Part shown: positions 7,658 through 21,346 of the stretch, piece after piece
Numbering within the stretch: position 1 is the first letter of the stretch
Layout of the letters: each line of letters begins with the position of its first letter
NCBI GenBank assembly: GCA_900478215.1
Contig: LS483478.1
Span: 372,001 to 436,000 of the forward strand
Reading direction: 5' to 3'
Length of the DNA: 64,000 nucleotides
From: Salmonella enterica subsp. houtenae serovar Houten
Lineage (GTDB): Bacteria > Pseudomonadota > Gammaproteobacteria > Enterobacterales > Enterobacteriaceae
Position numbers and translations under genes: made by a program
Notes under the pieces: generated by a model
Seen by the model: the letters and a program-made list of their open reading frames with translations, nothing else
Told to the model about the DNA's origin: nothing
The model's database searches: none

Positions 7658-9772
7658 ATGGCTCGTACAACACCCATCGCACGCTACCGTAATATCGGTA
7701 TCAGTGCGCACATCGACGCCGGTAAAACCACTACTACCGAACGTATTCTGTTCTACACCGGTGTAAACCACAAAATCGGTGAAGTTCATGACGGCGCAGC
7801 TACCATGGACTGGATGGAGCAGGAGCAGGAGCGTGGTATTACTATCACCTCCGCAGCGACTACTGCATTCTGGTCTGGTATGGCTAAGCAGTATGAACCG
7901 CATCGCATCAACATCATCGACACCCCGGGGCACGTTGACTTCACTATCGAAGTAGAACGTTCTATGCGTGTGCTTGATGGTGCGGTAATGGTTTACTGCG
8001 CAGTTGGTGGTGTTCAGCCGCAGTCTGAAACCGTATGGCGTCAGGCAAACAAATATAAAGTTCCGCGTATTGCGTTCGTTAACAAAATGGACCGCATGGG
8101 CGCGAACTTCCTGAAAGTTGTTGGTCAGATCAAAACCCGTCTGGGCGCGAATCCGGTTCCGCTGCAGTTGGCGATTGGTGCTGAAGAAGGTTTCACCGGT
8201 GTTGTTGACCTGGTGAAAATGAAAGCCATCAACTGGAACGAAGCAGACGCAGGCGTTACCTTCGAATACGAAGATATCCCGGCTGACATGCAGGAACTGG
8301 CTGAAGAATGGCACCAGAACCTGATCGAGTCCGCTGCGGAAGCTTCAGAAGAGCTGATGGAAAAATACCTGGGTGGTGAAGAACTGACTGAAGCAGAAAT
8401 CAAAGGTGCTCTGCGTCAGCGCGTTCTGAACAACGAAATCATCCTGGTAACCTGTGGTTCTGCGTTCAAGAACAAAGGTGTTCAGGCGATGCTGGATGCG
8501 GTAATCGATTACCTGCCATCCCCGGTAGACGTGCCTGCGATCAACGGTATTCTGGACGACGGTAAAGATACGCCGGCTGAGCGTCACGCAAGCGACGACG
8601 AGCCGTTCTCTGCGCTGGCGTTCAAAATCGCCACCGACCCGTTTGTAGGTAACCTGACCTTCTTCCGTGTGTACTCCGGCGTGGTTAACTCTGGCGACAC
8701 CGTAATGAACTCCGTGAAAGCTGCACGTGAGCGTTTCGGTCGTATCGTTCAAATGCACGCGAACAAACGTGAAGAGATCAAAGAAGTTCGCGCGGGCGAC
8801 ATCGCTGCTGCTATCGGTCTGAAAGACGTGACTACCGGTGACACCCTGTGTGATCCGGAAAACCCGATCATTCTGGAACGTATGGAATTCCCTGAGCCGG
8901 TAATCTCCATCGCGGTTGAACCGAAAACCAAAGCTGACCAGGAAAAAATGGGTCTGGCTCTGGGCCGTCTGGCGAAAGAAGACCCGTCATTCCGCGTATG
9001 GACTGACGAAGAATCTAACCAGACTATTATTGCTGGTATGGGCGAGCTGCACCTCGACATCATCGTTGACCGTATGAAGCGTGAATTCAACGTTGAAGCG
9101 AACGTCGGTAAGCCTCAGGTGGCTTACCGCGAAGCGATTCGCGCGAAAGTTACCGACATCGAAGGTAAACACGCGAAACAGTCCGGTGGTCGCGGTCAGT
9201 ATGGTCATGTTGTTATCGACATGTACCCGCTGGAGCCAGGCTCTAACCCGAAAGGCTACGAGTTCATCAACGACATTAAAGGTGGTGTAATCCCTGGCGA
9301 ATACATCCCGGCCGTTGATAAAGGTATCCAGGAACAGCTGAAATCTGGCCCGCTGGCAGGTTATCCGGTAGTTGATCTCGGTGTGCGTCTGCACTTCGGT
9401 TCTTACCATGACGTTGACTCCTCTGAGCTGGCGTTTAAACTGGCTGCGTCTATCGCTTTTAAAGAAGGCTTTAAGAAAGCAAAACCAGTTCTGCTTGAGC
9501 CGATCATGAAGGTTGAAGTAGAAACACCAGAAGAGAATACCGGTGACGTTATCGGCGACCTTAGCCGCCGTCGTGGTATGCTCAAAGGTCAGGAATCTGA
9601 CGTTACAGGCGTTAAGATCCACGCTGAAGTACCGCTGTCTGAAATGTTCGGATATGCAACTCAGCTGCGTTCTCTGACCAAAGGTCGCGCATCGTACACG
9701 ATGGAGTTCCTGAAGTATGATGATGCGCCGAACAACGTTGCTCAGGCCGTAATCGAAGCCCGTGGTAAATAA
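7658..9772 (+). CDS. fusA: Elongation factor G
   Basis: 704 residues from the ATG at 7658 (MARTTPIARYRNIGISAHID). GTPase motifs are G1 AHIDAGKTT, G3 DTPGHVD and G4 NKMD; domains II to V follow (YGHVVIDMYPLEPG in domain IV). It translocates tRNA and mRNA through the ribosome and splits post-termination ribosomes with RRF; it is the target of fusidic acid. A 96-base gap separates it from rpsG. Confidence 0.99.
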   Translation: MARTTPIARYRNIGISAHIDAGKTTTTERILFYTGVNHKIGEVHDGAATMDWMEQEQERGITITSAATTAFWSGMAKQYEPHRINIIDTPGHVDFTIEVERSMRVLDGAVMVYCAVGGVQPQSETVWRQANKYKVPRIAFVNKMDRMGANFLKVVGQIKTRLGANPVPLQLAIGAEEGFTGVVDLVKMKAINWNEADAGVTFEYEDIPADMQELAEEWHQNLIESAAEASEELMEKYLGGEELTEAEIKGALRQRVLNNEIILVTCGSAFKNKGVQAMLDAVIDYLPSPVDVPAINGILDDGKDTPAERHASDDEPFSALAFKIATDPFVGNLTFFRVYSGVVNSGDTVMNSVKAARERFGRIVQMHANKREEIKEVRAGDIAAAIGLKDVTTGDTLCDPENPIILERMEFPEPVISIAVEPKTKADQEKMGLALGRLAKEDPSFRVWTDEESNQTIIAGMGELHLDIIVDRMKREFNVEANVGKPQVAYREAIRAKVTDIEGKHAKQSGGRGQYGHVVIDMYPLEPGSNPKGYEFINDIKGGVIPGEYIPAVDKGIQEQLKSGPLAGYPVVDLGVRLHFGSYHDVDSSELAFKLAASIAFKEGFKKAKPVLLEPIMKVEVETPEENTGDVIGDLSRRRGMLKGQESDVTGVKIHAEVPLSEMFGYATQLRSLTKGRASYTMEFLKYDDAPNNVAQAVIEARGK

Positions 9773-9843
9773 GCCGCAGGGTTAAAAACCAAAATCCCGT
9801 GCTCTCTCCTGAAGGGGAGAGCGCTATAGTAAGGAATATAGCC

Positions 9844-11028
9844 GTGTCTAAAGAAAAATTTGAACGTACAAAACCGCACGTTAACGTCGGTACTATCGGC
9901 CACGTTGACCATGGTAAAACTACCCTGACCGCTGCCATCACTACCGTACTGGCTAAAACCTACGGCGGTGCCGCCCGCGCATTCGACCAGATCGATAACG
10001 CGCCGGAAGAAAAAGCGCGTGGTATCACCATCAACACGTCTCACGTTGAATACGATACCCCGACCCGTCACTACGCACACGTAGACTGCCCGGGCCACGC
10101 CGACTATGTTAAAAACATGATCACCGGTGCTGCGCAGATGGACGGCGCGATCCTGGTTGTTGCTGCGACTGACGGCCCGATGCCGCAGACCCGTGAGCAC
10201 ATCCTGCTGGGTCGTCAGGTAGGCGTTCCGTACATCATCGTGTTCCTGAACAAATGCGACATGGTTGATGACGAAGAGCTGCTGGAACTGGTAGAAATGG
10301 AAGTTCGTGAACTTCTGTCTCAGTACGATTTCCCGGGCGACGACACGCCGATCGTGCGTGGTTCTGCTCTGAAAGCGCTGGAAGGCGACGCAGAATGGGA
10401 AGCGAAAATCATCGAACTGGCTGGCTACCTGGATTCTTACATCCCGGAACCAGAGCGTGCGATTGACAAACCGTTCCTGCTGCCGATCGAAGACGTATTC
10501 TCCATCTCCGGTCGTGGTACCGTTGTTACCGGTCGTGTAGAGCGCGGTATCATCAAAGTGGGCGAAGAAGTTGAAATCGTTGGTATCAAAGAGACTCAGA
10601 AGTCGACCTGTACTGGCGTTGAAATGTTCCGCAAACTGCTGGACGAAGGCCGTGCTGGCGAGAACGTAGGTGTTCTGCTGCGTGGTATCAAACGTGAAGA
10701 AATCGAACGTGGTCAGGTACTGGCTAAGCCGGGCACCATCAAGCCGCACACCAAGTTCGAATCTGAAGTGTACATTCTGTCCAAAGATGAAGGCGGCCGT
10801 CATACTCCGTTCTTCAAAGGCTACCGTCCGCAGTTCTACTTCCGTACGACTGACGTGACTGGCACCATCGAACTGCCGGAAGGCGTGGAGATGGTAATGC
10901 CGGGCGACAACATCAAAATGGTTGTTACCCTGATCCACCCGATCGCGATGGACGACGGTCTGCGTTTCGCAATCCGTGAAGGCGGCCGTACCGTTGGCGC
11001 GGGCGTTGTTGCTAAAGTTCTGGGCTAA
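9844..11028 (+). CDS. tufA: Elongation factor Tu (tufA copy)
   Basis: 394 residues starting with GTG at 9844 (VSKEKFERTKPHVNVGTIG). P-loop GHVDHGKTTL, DCPGHADYV and NKCDMVD are intact. EF-Tu delivers aminoacyl-tRNA to the ribosome as a GTP complex. Position at the end of the str operon identifies it as tufA; a second copy (tufB) is expected elsewhere in the chromosome. Codon use is strongly biased to optimal codons. It ends at a strong terminator. Confidence 0.98.
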   Translation: MSKEKFERTKPHVNVGTIGHVDHGKTTLTAAITTVLAKTYGGAARAFDQIDNAPEEKARGITINTSHVEYDTPTRHYAHVDCPGHADYVKNMITGAAQMDGAILVVAATDGPMPQTREHILLGRQVGVPYIIVFLNKCDMVDDEELLELVEMEVRELLSQYDFPGDDTPIVRGSALKALEGDAEWEAKIIELAGYLDSYIPEPERAIDKPFLLPIEDVFSISGRGTVVTGRVERGIIKVGEEVEIVGIKETQKSTCTGVEMFRKLLDEGRAGENVGVLLRGIKREEIERGQVLAKPGTIKPHTKFESEVYILSKDEGGRHTPFFKGYRPQFYFRTTDVTGTIELPEGVEMVMPGDNIKMVVTLIHPIAMDDGLRFAIREGGRTVGAGVVAKVLG

Positions 11029-11052
11029 TTACTCGTTAATTAGTTTTGAATT

Positions 11053-11080
11053 AAAAAGGGCGCTTTGGCGCCCTTTTTTG
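11053..11080 (+). terminator. str operon terminator
   Basis: AAAAAGGGCGC, a TTTG loop, then GCGCCCTTTTTT, 25 bases after the tufA stop. Confidence 0.94.
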
Positions 11081-11158
11081 TTGCCTGCTATTTAGTCGCT
11101 GTTATATTTGTCCGCCATTTTTAATGCTTCTCCCGTGGCGTAAATCGCTTTGTGCTAT

Positions 11159-11177
11159 TGTAATCATAACCATTCTC
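11159..11177. promoter_or_regulatory. Candidate Fur box upstream of bfd
   Basis: The 19-mer starting TGTAATCATAACC matches 14 of 19 positions of the Fur consensus GATAATGATAATCATTATC by my alignment. bfd is repressed by Fur with iron in E. coli, so the site fits. Confidence 0.6.
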
Positions 11178-11213
11178 ATTTACACTTTGCGCAGAAATTG
11201 AACGGGAGTGATC

Positions 11214-11408
11214 ATGTACGTTTGTTTGTGTAATGGTATAAGCGATAAAAAAATCCGCCAGGCTGTACGACAATTTCATCCACAGTCATTTCAACAGTTG
11301 CGTAAATTTATTCCTGTGGGAAATCAATGTGGTAAGTGTATTCGCGCCGCGCGCGAAGTGATGCAGGATGAGTTAACGCAAATGCCGGAATTTAAAGAGA
11401 TCGCCTGA
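11214..11408 (+). CDS. bfd: Bacterioferritin-associated ferredoxin
   Basis: 64 residues from the ATG at 11214 (MYVCLCNGISDKKI); two codons of an upstream ATG are rejected because the Shine-Dalgarno (cgggag) favours 11214. Four cysteines (C4, C6 and a C-G-K-C pair near 38-41) ligate a [2Fe-2S] cluster in the BFD fold. It reduces ferric iron in bacterioferritin to mobilise it when iron is scarce. It is followed by bfr after 72 bases and preceded by a Fur-box-like site. Confidence 0.95.
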   Translation: MYVCLCNGISDKKIRQAVRQFHPQSFQQLRKFIPVGNQCGKCIRAAREVMQDELTQMPEFKEIA

Positions 11409-11480
11409 GTCACACTCTTTTTTTTGACATCCCTGTAGCCCCATCTACGCTCTAGAGAGTGGAAGCGGAGGGACTATAAA

Positions 11481-11957
11481 ATGAAAGGTGATGTTAAAAT
11501 CATAAATTATCTCAATAAACTATTGGGAAATGAGCTTGTCGCAATTAATCAATATTTTCTTCATGCCCGTATGTTCAAAAACTGGGGGCTGACCCGGCTT
11601 AATGATGTTGAGTACCATGAATCCATTGATGAGATGAAACACGCGGATAAGTACATTGAGCGTATCTTATTTCTGGAAGGCATACCGAACCTACAGGATC
11701 TGGGTAAGCTGGGTATCGGTGAAGATGTCGAAGAGATGTTACGATCGGATCTCCGGCTTGAGCTGGAAGGCGCAAAAGATCTACGTGAGGCAATCGCCTA
11801 TGCCGATAGCGTTCATGATTATGTCAGCCGGGATATGATGATTGAAATTCTTGCCGACGAGGAAGGTCACATCGACTGGCTGGAAACTGAGCTGGATTTG
11901 ATTGCCAAACTTGGTATGCAAAATTATCTGCAATCACAAATTAAGGTTACCGATTAA
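11481..11957 (+). CDS. bfr: Bacterioferritin
   Basis: 158 residues. The di-iron ferroxidase ligands Glu18, Glu51, His54, Glu94, Glu127 and His130 are all present, as is the haem-ligating Met52. The 24-mer stores ferric iron in the cytoplasm. The partner gene bfd lies directly upstream. The 3' end overlaps the convergent prepilin-peptidase gene by 4 bases. Confidence 0.98.
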   Translation: MKGDVKIINYLNKLLGNELVAINQYFLHARMFKNWGLTRLNDVEYHESIDEMKHADKYIERILFLEGIPNLQDLGKLGIGEDVEEMLRSDLRLELEGAKDLREAIAYADSVHDYVSRDMMIEILADEEGHIDWLETELDLIAKLGMQNYLQSQIKVTD

Positions 11958-12421
11958 CCATCCGGAAAGAAATCTTTCCAATTTGTCATAAAACCCGCCA
12001 CCGCCAGCCATGGCCCAAAAGGTAGCGGGTTTATTAATGCCGATTTACCTCTCACCAGTAGCGCGACGCCAAAACCGCCACAGGCCAGCATGGCGGCAAG
12101 GAAAACCAGTAACGGCAGTCTATCCCAACAATGCCACGCCCCTAAGGCAGCAAGGTACTTGACGTCGCCATATCCGAGCCCCTCTTTCTGATAACGCAGG
12201 CGATAGCCCCAGTAAATTAACGCGAATCCGCCATAGCCGGCGATAGCGCCCCAAAGCGCATCCGGTAAACGCTCCGGCAGGCAAATTTGGTGATAAAGCA
12301 GACCACCCCACAGCAATGGACAGGTAAACCGGTCAGGCAGCAGACCGGTACGCGCGTCGTATATGCCAAGTAATAAAGAGAACGATGCATAAAAAATGAG
12401 AAAGGGGAGGGCGACAAACAT
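11954..12421 (-). CDS. hopD: Orphan short prepilin peptidase (A24 family, GspO/HopD type)
   Basis: 155 residues from the ATG at 12421 (MFVALPFLIFYASFSLLLG), which has GAGGA about nine bases upstream; the frame stays open to 12547 but that part resembles no family N-terminus. Several membrane helices are visible. Both catalytic aspartate motifs of type IV prepilin peptidases are kept: YDARTGLLPD and GYGDVKYLAALG. The N-terminal cysteine-rich methylase region of full-length enzymes (about 225 residues in E. coli GspO) is missing. No pilin or type II secretion gene is nearby, so it looks like the remnant of a lost gsp cluster; activity is uncertain. Confidence 0.8.
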   Translation of the reverse strand: MFVALPFLIFYASFSLLLGIYDARTGLLPDRFTCPLLWGGLLYHQICLPERLPDALWGAIAGYGGFALIYWGYRLRYQKEGLGYGDVKYLAALGAWHCWDRLPLLVFLAAMLACGGFGVALLVRGKSALINPLPFGPWLAVAGFMTNWKDFFPDG

Positions 12422-12595
12422 AAGCAAATCCTCGTCAAGGCTTGTGCTCACCTTTATAGATTTATGCGACAGCGACAACGGCGTATTGCCAGATTTGCCT
12501 GATGCCTTCCAAAGAAAAGATGCGCGTTGCCATCCCAGGCGCGCCATCTGGAATCATGCTCGCATTAAATAAAGTGTTTAATTTCTATCCGACAC

Positions 12596-12623
12596 TTGCG
12601 TCAGGCTGAGATTTACGTATAAT
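12596..12623 (+). promoter_or_regulatory. S10 operon promoter
   Basis: TTGCGT (12596-12601), a 16-base spacer and TATAAT (12618-12623), followed by a GC-rich discriminator (GCGCGGGC) typical of stringently controlled promoters. Confidence 0.88.
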
Positions 12624-12630
12624 GCGCGGG

Positions 12631-12799
12631 CTTGTCGTAATTGACGGCAGGTTCGATTTGAACCTCGAATAGCCGATTTGGCTATTTAACAATGCTCCCA
12701 ATCGGGGAGCTACGTAAGAACGGTTACACTCTCCCATCAATCGTAATGGGTGTGAGGAGTAATCATTTTCGTTTATAAAATAATTGGAGCTCTGGTCTC
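12631..12799 (+). ncRNA. S10 operon leader (L4-responsive attenuator)
   Basis: About 170 bases of untranslated leader precede rpsJ. A GCTCCC/GGGAGC hairpin (about 12693-12711) and a second imperfect hairpin (ACTCTCCCATCA / TGGGTGTGAGGAGT, about 12728-12762) precede a T-rich stretch (atcattttcgtttat). This matches the E. coli S10 leader, in which excess L4 promotes NusA-dependent termination and blocks translation. Confidence 0.8.
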
Positions 12800-13111
12800 A
12801 TGCAGAACCAAAGAATCCGTATCCGCCTGAAAGCGTTTGATCATCGTCTGATCGATCAATCAACCGCGGAAATCGTCGAGACTGCCAAGCGCACTGGTGC
12901 GCAGGTTCGCGGTCCGATCCCGCTGCCGACCCGCAAAGAGCGCTTTACCGTTCTGATCTCTCCGCACGTTAACAAAGATGCGCGCGATCAGTACGAAATT
13001 CGCACTCACAAGCGTCTGGTTGACATCGTTGAGCCAACCGAGAAAACCGTTGATGCTCTGATGCGTCTGGACCTGGCTGCCGGTGTAGACGTGCAGATCA
13101 GCCTGGGTTAA
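12800..13111 (+). CDS. rpsJ: 30S ribosomal protein S10 (NusE)
   Basis: 103 residues ([20 protein letters not shown]). It is a component of the 30S head. As NusE it pairs with NusB on boxA RNA in rRNA antitermination, which connects it to the rrn operon in this window. First gene of the eleven-gene S10 operon. Confidence 0.99.
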
Positions 13112-13143
13112 TCAGGTCATCGAGCGATTGAGAGGTTGATACA

Positions 13144-14688
<1,545 letters not shown>

Positions 14689-14705
14689 GTCGGAGGAGTA
14701 ATACA

Positions 14706-15527
14706 ATGGCAGTTGTTAAATGTAAACCGACATCTCCGGGTCGTCGCCACGTCGTTAAAGTGGTCAACCCAGAGCTGCACAAGGGCAAACCTTTTGCTCC
14801 GCTGGTTGAAAAAAACAGCAAATCCGGTGGTCGTAACAACAATGGCCGTATCACCACTCGTCATATCGGTGGTGGTCACAAACAGGCTTATCGTATTGTT
14901 GACTTCAAACGCAACAAAGACGGTATTCCGGCAGTTGTTGAACGTCTTGAGTACGATCCGAACCGTTCCGCGAACATCGCGCTGGTTCTGTACAAAGACG
15001 GCGAACGCCGTTACATCCTGGCCCCGAAAGGCCTGAAAGCTGGCGACCAGATTCAGTCTGGCGTTGATGCTGCAATCAAAGCAGGCAACACCCTGCCGAT
15101 GCGCAATATCCCGGTTGGTTCTACCGTTCATAACGTAGAAATGAAACCAGGTAAAGGCGGTCAGCTGGCGCGTTCCGCTGGTACTTACGTTCAGATCGTT
15201 GCTCGCGATGGCGCTTATGTCACCCTGCGTCTGCGTTCTGGTGAAATGCGTAAAGTCGAAGCAGACTGCCGTGCAACCCTGGGCGAAGTTGGCAATGCTG
15301 AGCATATGCTGCGCGTTCTGGGTAAAGCAGGTGCTGCACGCTGGCGTGGCGTTCGTCCTACCGTTCGCGGTACTGCGATGAACCCAGTAGACCACCCACA
15401 TGGTGGTGGTGAAGGTCGTAACTTTGGTAAGCACCCGGTAACTCCGTGGGGCGTTCAGACCAAAGGTAAGAAGACCCGCAGCAACAAGCGTACTGATAAA
15501 TTCATCGTACGTCGCCGTAGCAAATAA
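14706..15527 (+). CDS. rplB: 50S ribosomal protein L2
   Basis: 273 residues. The conserved NPVDHPHGGGEGR segment (His at 230 counting Met) lies next to the peptidyl transferase centre. It is a primary 23S-binding protein needed for subunit joining. It is the longest r-protein of the S10 operon. Confidence 0.99.
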   Translation: MAVVKCKPTSPGRRHVVKVVNPELHKGKPFAPLVEKNSKSGGRNNNGRITTRHIGGGHKQAYRIVDFKRNKDGIPAVVERLEYDPNRSANIALVLYKDGERRYILAPKGLKAGDQIQSGVDAAIKAGNTLPMRNIPVGSTVHNVEMKPGKGGQLARSAGTYVQIVARDGAYVTLRLRSGEMRKVEADCRATLGEVGNAEHMLRVLGKAGAARWRGVRPTVRGTAMNPVDHPHGGGEGRNFGKHPVTPWGVQTKGKKTRSNKRTDKFIVRRRSK

Positions 15528-15543
15528 TTTTAGAGGATAAGCC

Positions 15544-15822
15544 ATGCCACGTTCTCTCAAGAAAGGTCCTTTTATTGACCTGCACTTGCTGAAGAAGGTA
15601 GAGAAAGCGGTGGAAAGCGGAGACAAGAAGCCCCTGCGCACCTGGTCCCGTCGTTCAACGATCTTTCCTAACATGATCGGTTTGACCATCGCTGTCCATA
15701 ATGGTCGTCAGCACGTTCCGGTATTTGTTTCCGACGAAATGGTCGGTCACAAACTGGGTGAATTCGCACCGACTCGTACTTATCGCGGCCACGCTGCTGA
15801 TAAAAAAGCGAAGAAGAAATAA
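15544..15822 (+). CDS. rpsS: 30S ribosomal protein S19
   Basis: 92 residues ([21 protein letters not shown]). It is in the 30S head, forms a complex with S13 and contacts 50S helix 38. Intact length; sits between rplB and rplV with gaps of 16 and 14 bases. Confidence 0.99.
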
Positions 15823-15827
15823 GGTAG

Positions 15828-16888
<1,061 letters not shown>

Positions 16889-16900
16889 GGAGCGTCGCTG

Positions 16901-17311
16901 ATGTTACAACCAAAGCGTACAAAATTCCGTAAAATGCACAAAGGCCGCAACCGTGGTCTGGCTGCTGGCGCGGATGTTAGCTTCGGCAGCTTCGGCCTGA
17001 AAGCTGTTGGCCGTGGTCGTCTGACTGCCCGTCAGATCGAAGCAGCACGTCGTGCTATGACCCGTGCAGTTAAGCGTCAAGGTAAGATCTGGATCCGTGT
17101 ATTCCCGGACAAACCGATCACTGAAAAGCCGCTGGCAGTGCGTATGGGTAAAGGTAAAGGTAACGTGGAGTATTGGGTTGCCTTGATTCAGCCGGGTAAA
17201 GTCCTGTATGAAATGGACGGCGTACCGGAAGAGCTGGCCCGTGAAGCATTCAAGCTGGCAGCAGCGAAACTGCCGATTAAAACCACCTTTGTAACTAAGA
17301 CGGTGATGTAA
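16901..17311 (+). CDS. rplP: 50S ribosomal protein L16
   Basis: 136 residues ([19 protein letters not shown]). It binds near the A site late in 50S assembly; Arg81, in the [11 protein letters not shown] segment, is hydroxylated by RoxA (YcfD) in E. coli. Its last base is the first base of rpmC (TAATG). Confidence 0.99.
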
Positions 17312-17502
17312 TGAAAGCAAAAGAGCTGCGTGAGAAGAGCGTTGAAGAGCTGAACACCGAGCTACTGAACCTGCTGCGTGAGCAGTTCAACCTGCGTATG
17401 CAGGCTGCAAGTGGCCAGCTGCAACAGTCTCACCTGTTGAAGCAAGTGCGTCGTGATGTCGCACGCGTTAAGACTTTACTGACTGAGAAGGCGGGTGCGT
17501 AA
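17311..17502 (+). CDS. rpmC: 50S ribosomal protein L29
   Basis: 63 residues, two-helix hairpin ([26 protein letters not shown]). It is at the tunnel exit beside L23. It overlaps rplP and rpsQ by one base at each end, so it is translationally coupled on both sides. Confidence 0.99.
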
Positions 17503-17756
17503 TGACCGATAAAATCCGTACTCTGCAAGGTCGCGTGGTTAGCGACAAAATGGAGAAATCCATTGTTGTTGCTATCGAACGTTTTGTGAAACACCCGATC
17601 TACGGTAAATTCATCAAGCGTACGACCAAAATGCACGTACATGACGAGAACAACGAATGCGGTATCGGCGACGTGGTTGAAATCCGCGAATGCCGTCCGC
17701 TGTCCAAGACCAAATCCTGGACTCTGGTTCGCGTTGTAGAGAAAGCGGTTCTGTAA
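17502..17756 (+). CDS. rpsQ: 30S ribosomal protein S17
   Basis: 84 residues ([22 protein letters not shown]), OB fold, a primary 16S-binding protein of the 5' domain. Last gene of the S10 operon, followed by a strong hairpin. Confidence 0.99.
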
Positions 17757-17778
17757 TACAGTACGCATTCTCAACGAA

Positions 17779-17810
17779 TAAACGGCCCAGTAATGGGCCG
17801 TTTATTTTTT
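17779..17810 (+). terminator. S10 operon terminator
   Basis: ATAAACGGCCCA / TGGGCCGTTTAT stem with a GTAA loop, followed by T6, 22 bases after rpsQ. Confidence 0.93.
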
Positions 17811-17834
17811 CTACCCATATCTGATTTGCGGTGT

Positions 17835-17867
17835 TATAATGCCGCGCCCCCGATATGGGGTTTTTTT
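17835..17867 (+). promoter_or_regulatory. spc operon promoter -10 and leader hairpin
   Basis: TATAAT at 17835-17840; no good -35 match 16-18 bases upstream is visible. Just downstream CCCC-GATAT-GGGG followed by T7 (17848-17867) forms a compact terminator-like hairpin in the first part of the leader. Confidence 0.75.
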
Positions 17868-17919
17868 AACGACCTGATTTTCGGGTCTCAGTAGTAGTTG
17901 ACATTAGCGGAGCACTAAA

Positions 17920-18616
<697 letters not shown>

Positions 18617-18630
18617 TTTGGAGTAGTACG

Positions 18631-19170
18631 ATGGCGAAACTGCATGATTACTACAAAGACGAAGTAGTTAAAAAACTCATGACTGAGTTTAACTACAATT
18701 CTGTCATGCAAGTCCCTCGGGTCGAGAAGATCACCCTGAACATGGGTGTTGGTGAAGCGATCGCTGACAAGAAACTGCTGGATAACGCAGCAGCTGATTT
18801 GACAGCAATCTCCGGTCAAAAACCGCTGATCACCAAAGCACGCAAATCTGTTGCAGGCTTCAAAATCCGTCAGGGCTATCCGATCGGCTGTAAAGTAACT
18901 CTGCGTGGCGAACGCATGTGGGAGTTCTTTGAGCGCCTGATCACTATTGCTGTTCCACGTATCCGTGACTTCCGTGGCTTGTCCGCTAAGTCTTTCGACG
19001 GTCGTGGTAACTACAGCATGGGTGTCCGTGAGCAGATCATCTTCCCAGAAATCGACTACGATAAAGTCGACCGCGTTCGTGGTTTGGATATTACCATTAC
19101 CACTACTGCGAAATCTGACGAAGAAGGCCGTGCTCTGCTGGCTGCCTTTGACTTCCCGTTCCGCAAGTAA
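18631..19170 (+). CDS. rplE: 50S ribosomal protein L5
   Basis: 179 residues (MAKLHDYYKDEVVKKLMTEF). It binds 5S rRNA with L18 and contacts P-site tRNA. In E. coli the S8 repressor binds the mRNA at the start of this gene to control the operon; the same arrangement is expected here but I did not verify the fold. Confidence 0.99.
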   Translation: MAKLHDYYKDEVVKKLMTEFNYNSVMQVPRVEKITLNMGVGEAIADKKLLDNAAADLTAISGQKPLITKARKSVAGFKIRQGYPIGCKVTLRGERMWEFFERLITIAVPRIRDFRGLSAKSFDGRGNYSMGVREQIIFPEIDYDKVDRVRGLDITITTTAKSDEEGRALLAAFDFPFRK

Positions 19171-19184
19171 GGTAGGGTTACTGA

Positions 19185-19490
19185 ATGGCTAAGCAATCAA
19201 TGAAAGCACGCGAAGTAAAACGCGTAGCTTTAGCTGATAAATACTTCGCGAAACGCGCTGAACTGAAAGCGATCATCTCTGATGTGAACGCTTCCGACGA
19301 AGATCGTTGGAACGCTGTTCTGAAGCTGCAGTCTCTGCCGCGTGATTCCAGCCCGTCTCGTCAGCGCAACCGCTGCCGTCAAACAGGTCGTCCACATGGT
19401 TATGTGGGCAAGTTCGGGTTGAGCCGTATTAAGCTGCGTGAAGCCGCCATGCGCGGTGAAGTACCAGGCTTGAAAAAGGCTAGCTGGTAA
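19185..19490 (+). CDS. rpsN: 30S ribosomal protein S14 (zinc-free form)
   Basis: 101 residues. Only one cysteine (NRCRQTGRP) is present, so this is the longer, zinc-independent C-minus form usual in enterobacteria. S14 is in the 30S head near the A site. Confidence 0.99.
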   Translation: MAKQSMKAREVKRVALADKYFAKRAELKAIISDVNASDEDRWNAVLKLQSLPRDSSPSRQRNRCRQTGRPHGYVGKFGLSRIKLREAAMRGEVPGLKKASW

Positions 19491-19517
19491 TTGTCACCAA
19501 TTGAATCACGGGAGTAA

Positions 19518-19916
<399 letters not shown>

Positions 19917-19928
19917 TCGGAGGAAAAA

Positions 19929-20462
19929 ATGTCTCGTGTTGCTAAAGCACCGGTCGTTGTTCCTGCCGGCGTTGATGTCAAAATCAACGGTCAGGTTATT
20001 ACGATCAAAGGTAAAAACGGCGAGCTGACTCGTACTCTCAACGATGCTGTTGAAGTTAAACATGCAGATAATGCACTGACCTTCGGTCCGCGTGATGGTT
20101 ACGCAGACGGCTGGGCACAGGCTGGTACCGCGCGTGCCCTGCTGAACTCAATGGTTATCGGTGTTACCGAAGGCTTCACTAAGAAGCTGCAGCTGGTTGG
20201 TGTAGGTTATCGTGCGGCGGTTAAAGGGAATGTAGTAAACCTGTCTTTAGGTTTCTCTCACCCGGTTGACCATCAGTTGCCGGCAGGTATCACTGCTGAA
20301 TGTCCGACTCAAACTGAAATCGTGCTGAAAGGCGCTGATAAGCAGGTGATCGGCCAGGTTGCAGCAGATCTGCGCGCCTACCGTCGTCCTGAGCCTTACA
20401 AAGGCAAGGGTGTTCGTTACGCCGACGAAGTCGTGCGTACCAAAGAGGCTAAGAAGAAGTAA
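19929..20462 (+). CDS. rplF: 50S ribosomal protein L6
   Basis: 177 residues with two related domains and the conserved [13 protein letters not shown] near the end. It is at the GTPase-associated region beside the sarcin-ricin loop. Confidence 0.99.
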
Positions 20463-20825
<363 letters not shown>

Positions 20826-20830
20826 GGTAG

Positions 20831-21343
<513 letters not shown>

Positions 21344-21346
21344 ACC

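Noticed and set aside
9742..10938. A 398-codon minus-strand frame opposite tufA
   Set aside because: Long antisense frames are expected opposite strongly codon-biased genes; no family features.
9844..11028. A frame starting at 9799 as an extended EF-Tu
   Set aside because: The GTG at 9844 gives the exact EF-Tu N-terminus; the upstream part is leader.
12422..12547. N-terminal extension of the prepilin peptidase
   Set aside because: The in-frame extension lacks hydrophobic helices and the cysteine motif of full-length enzymes, and the ATG at 12421 has a good ribosome-binding site.
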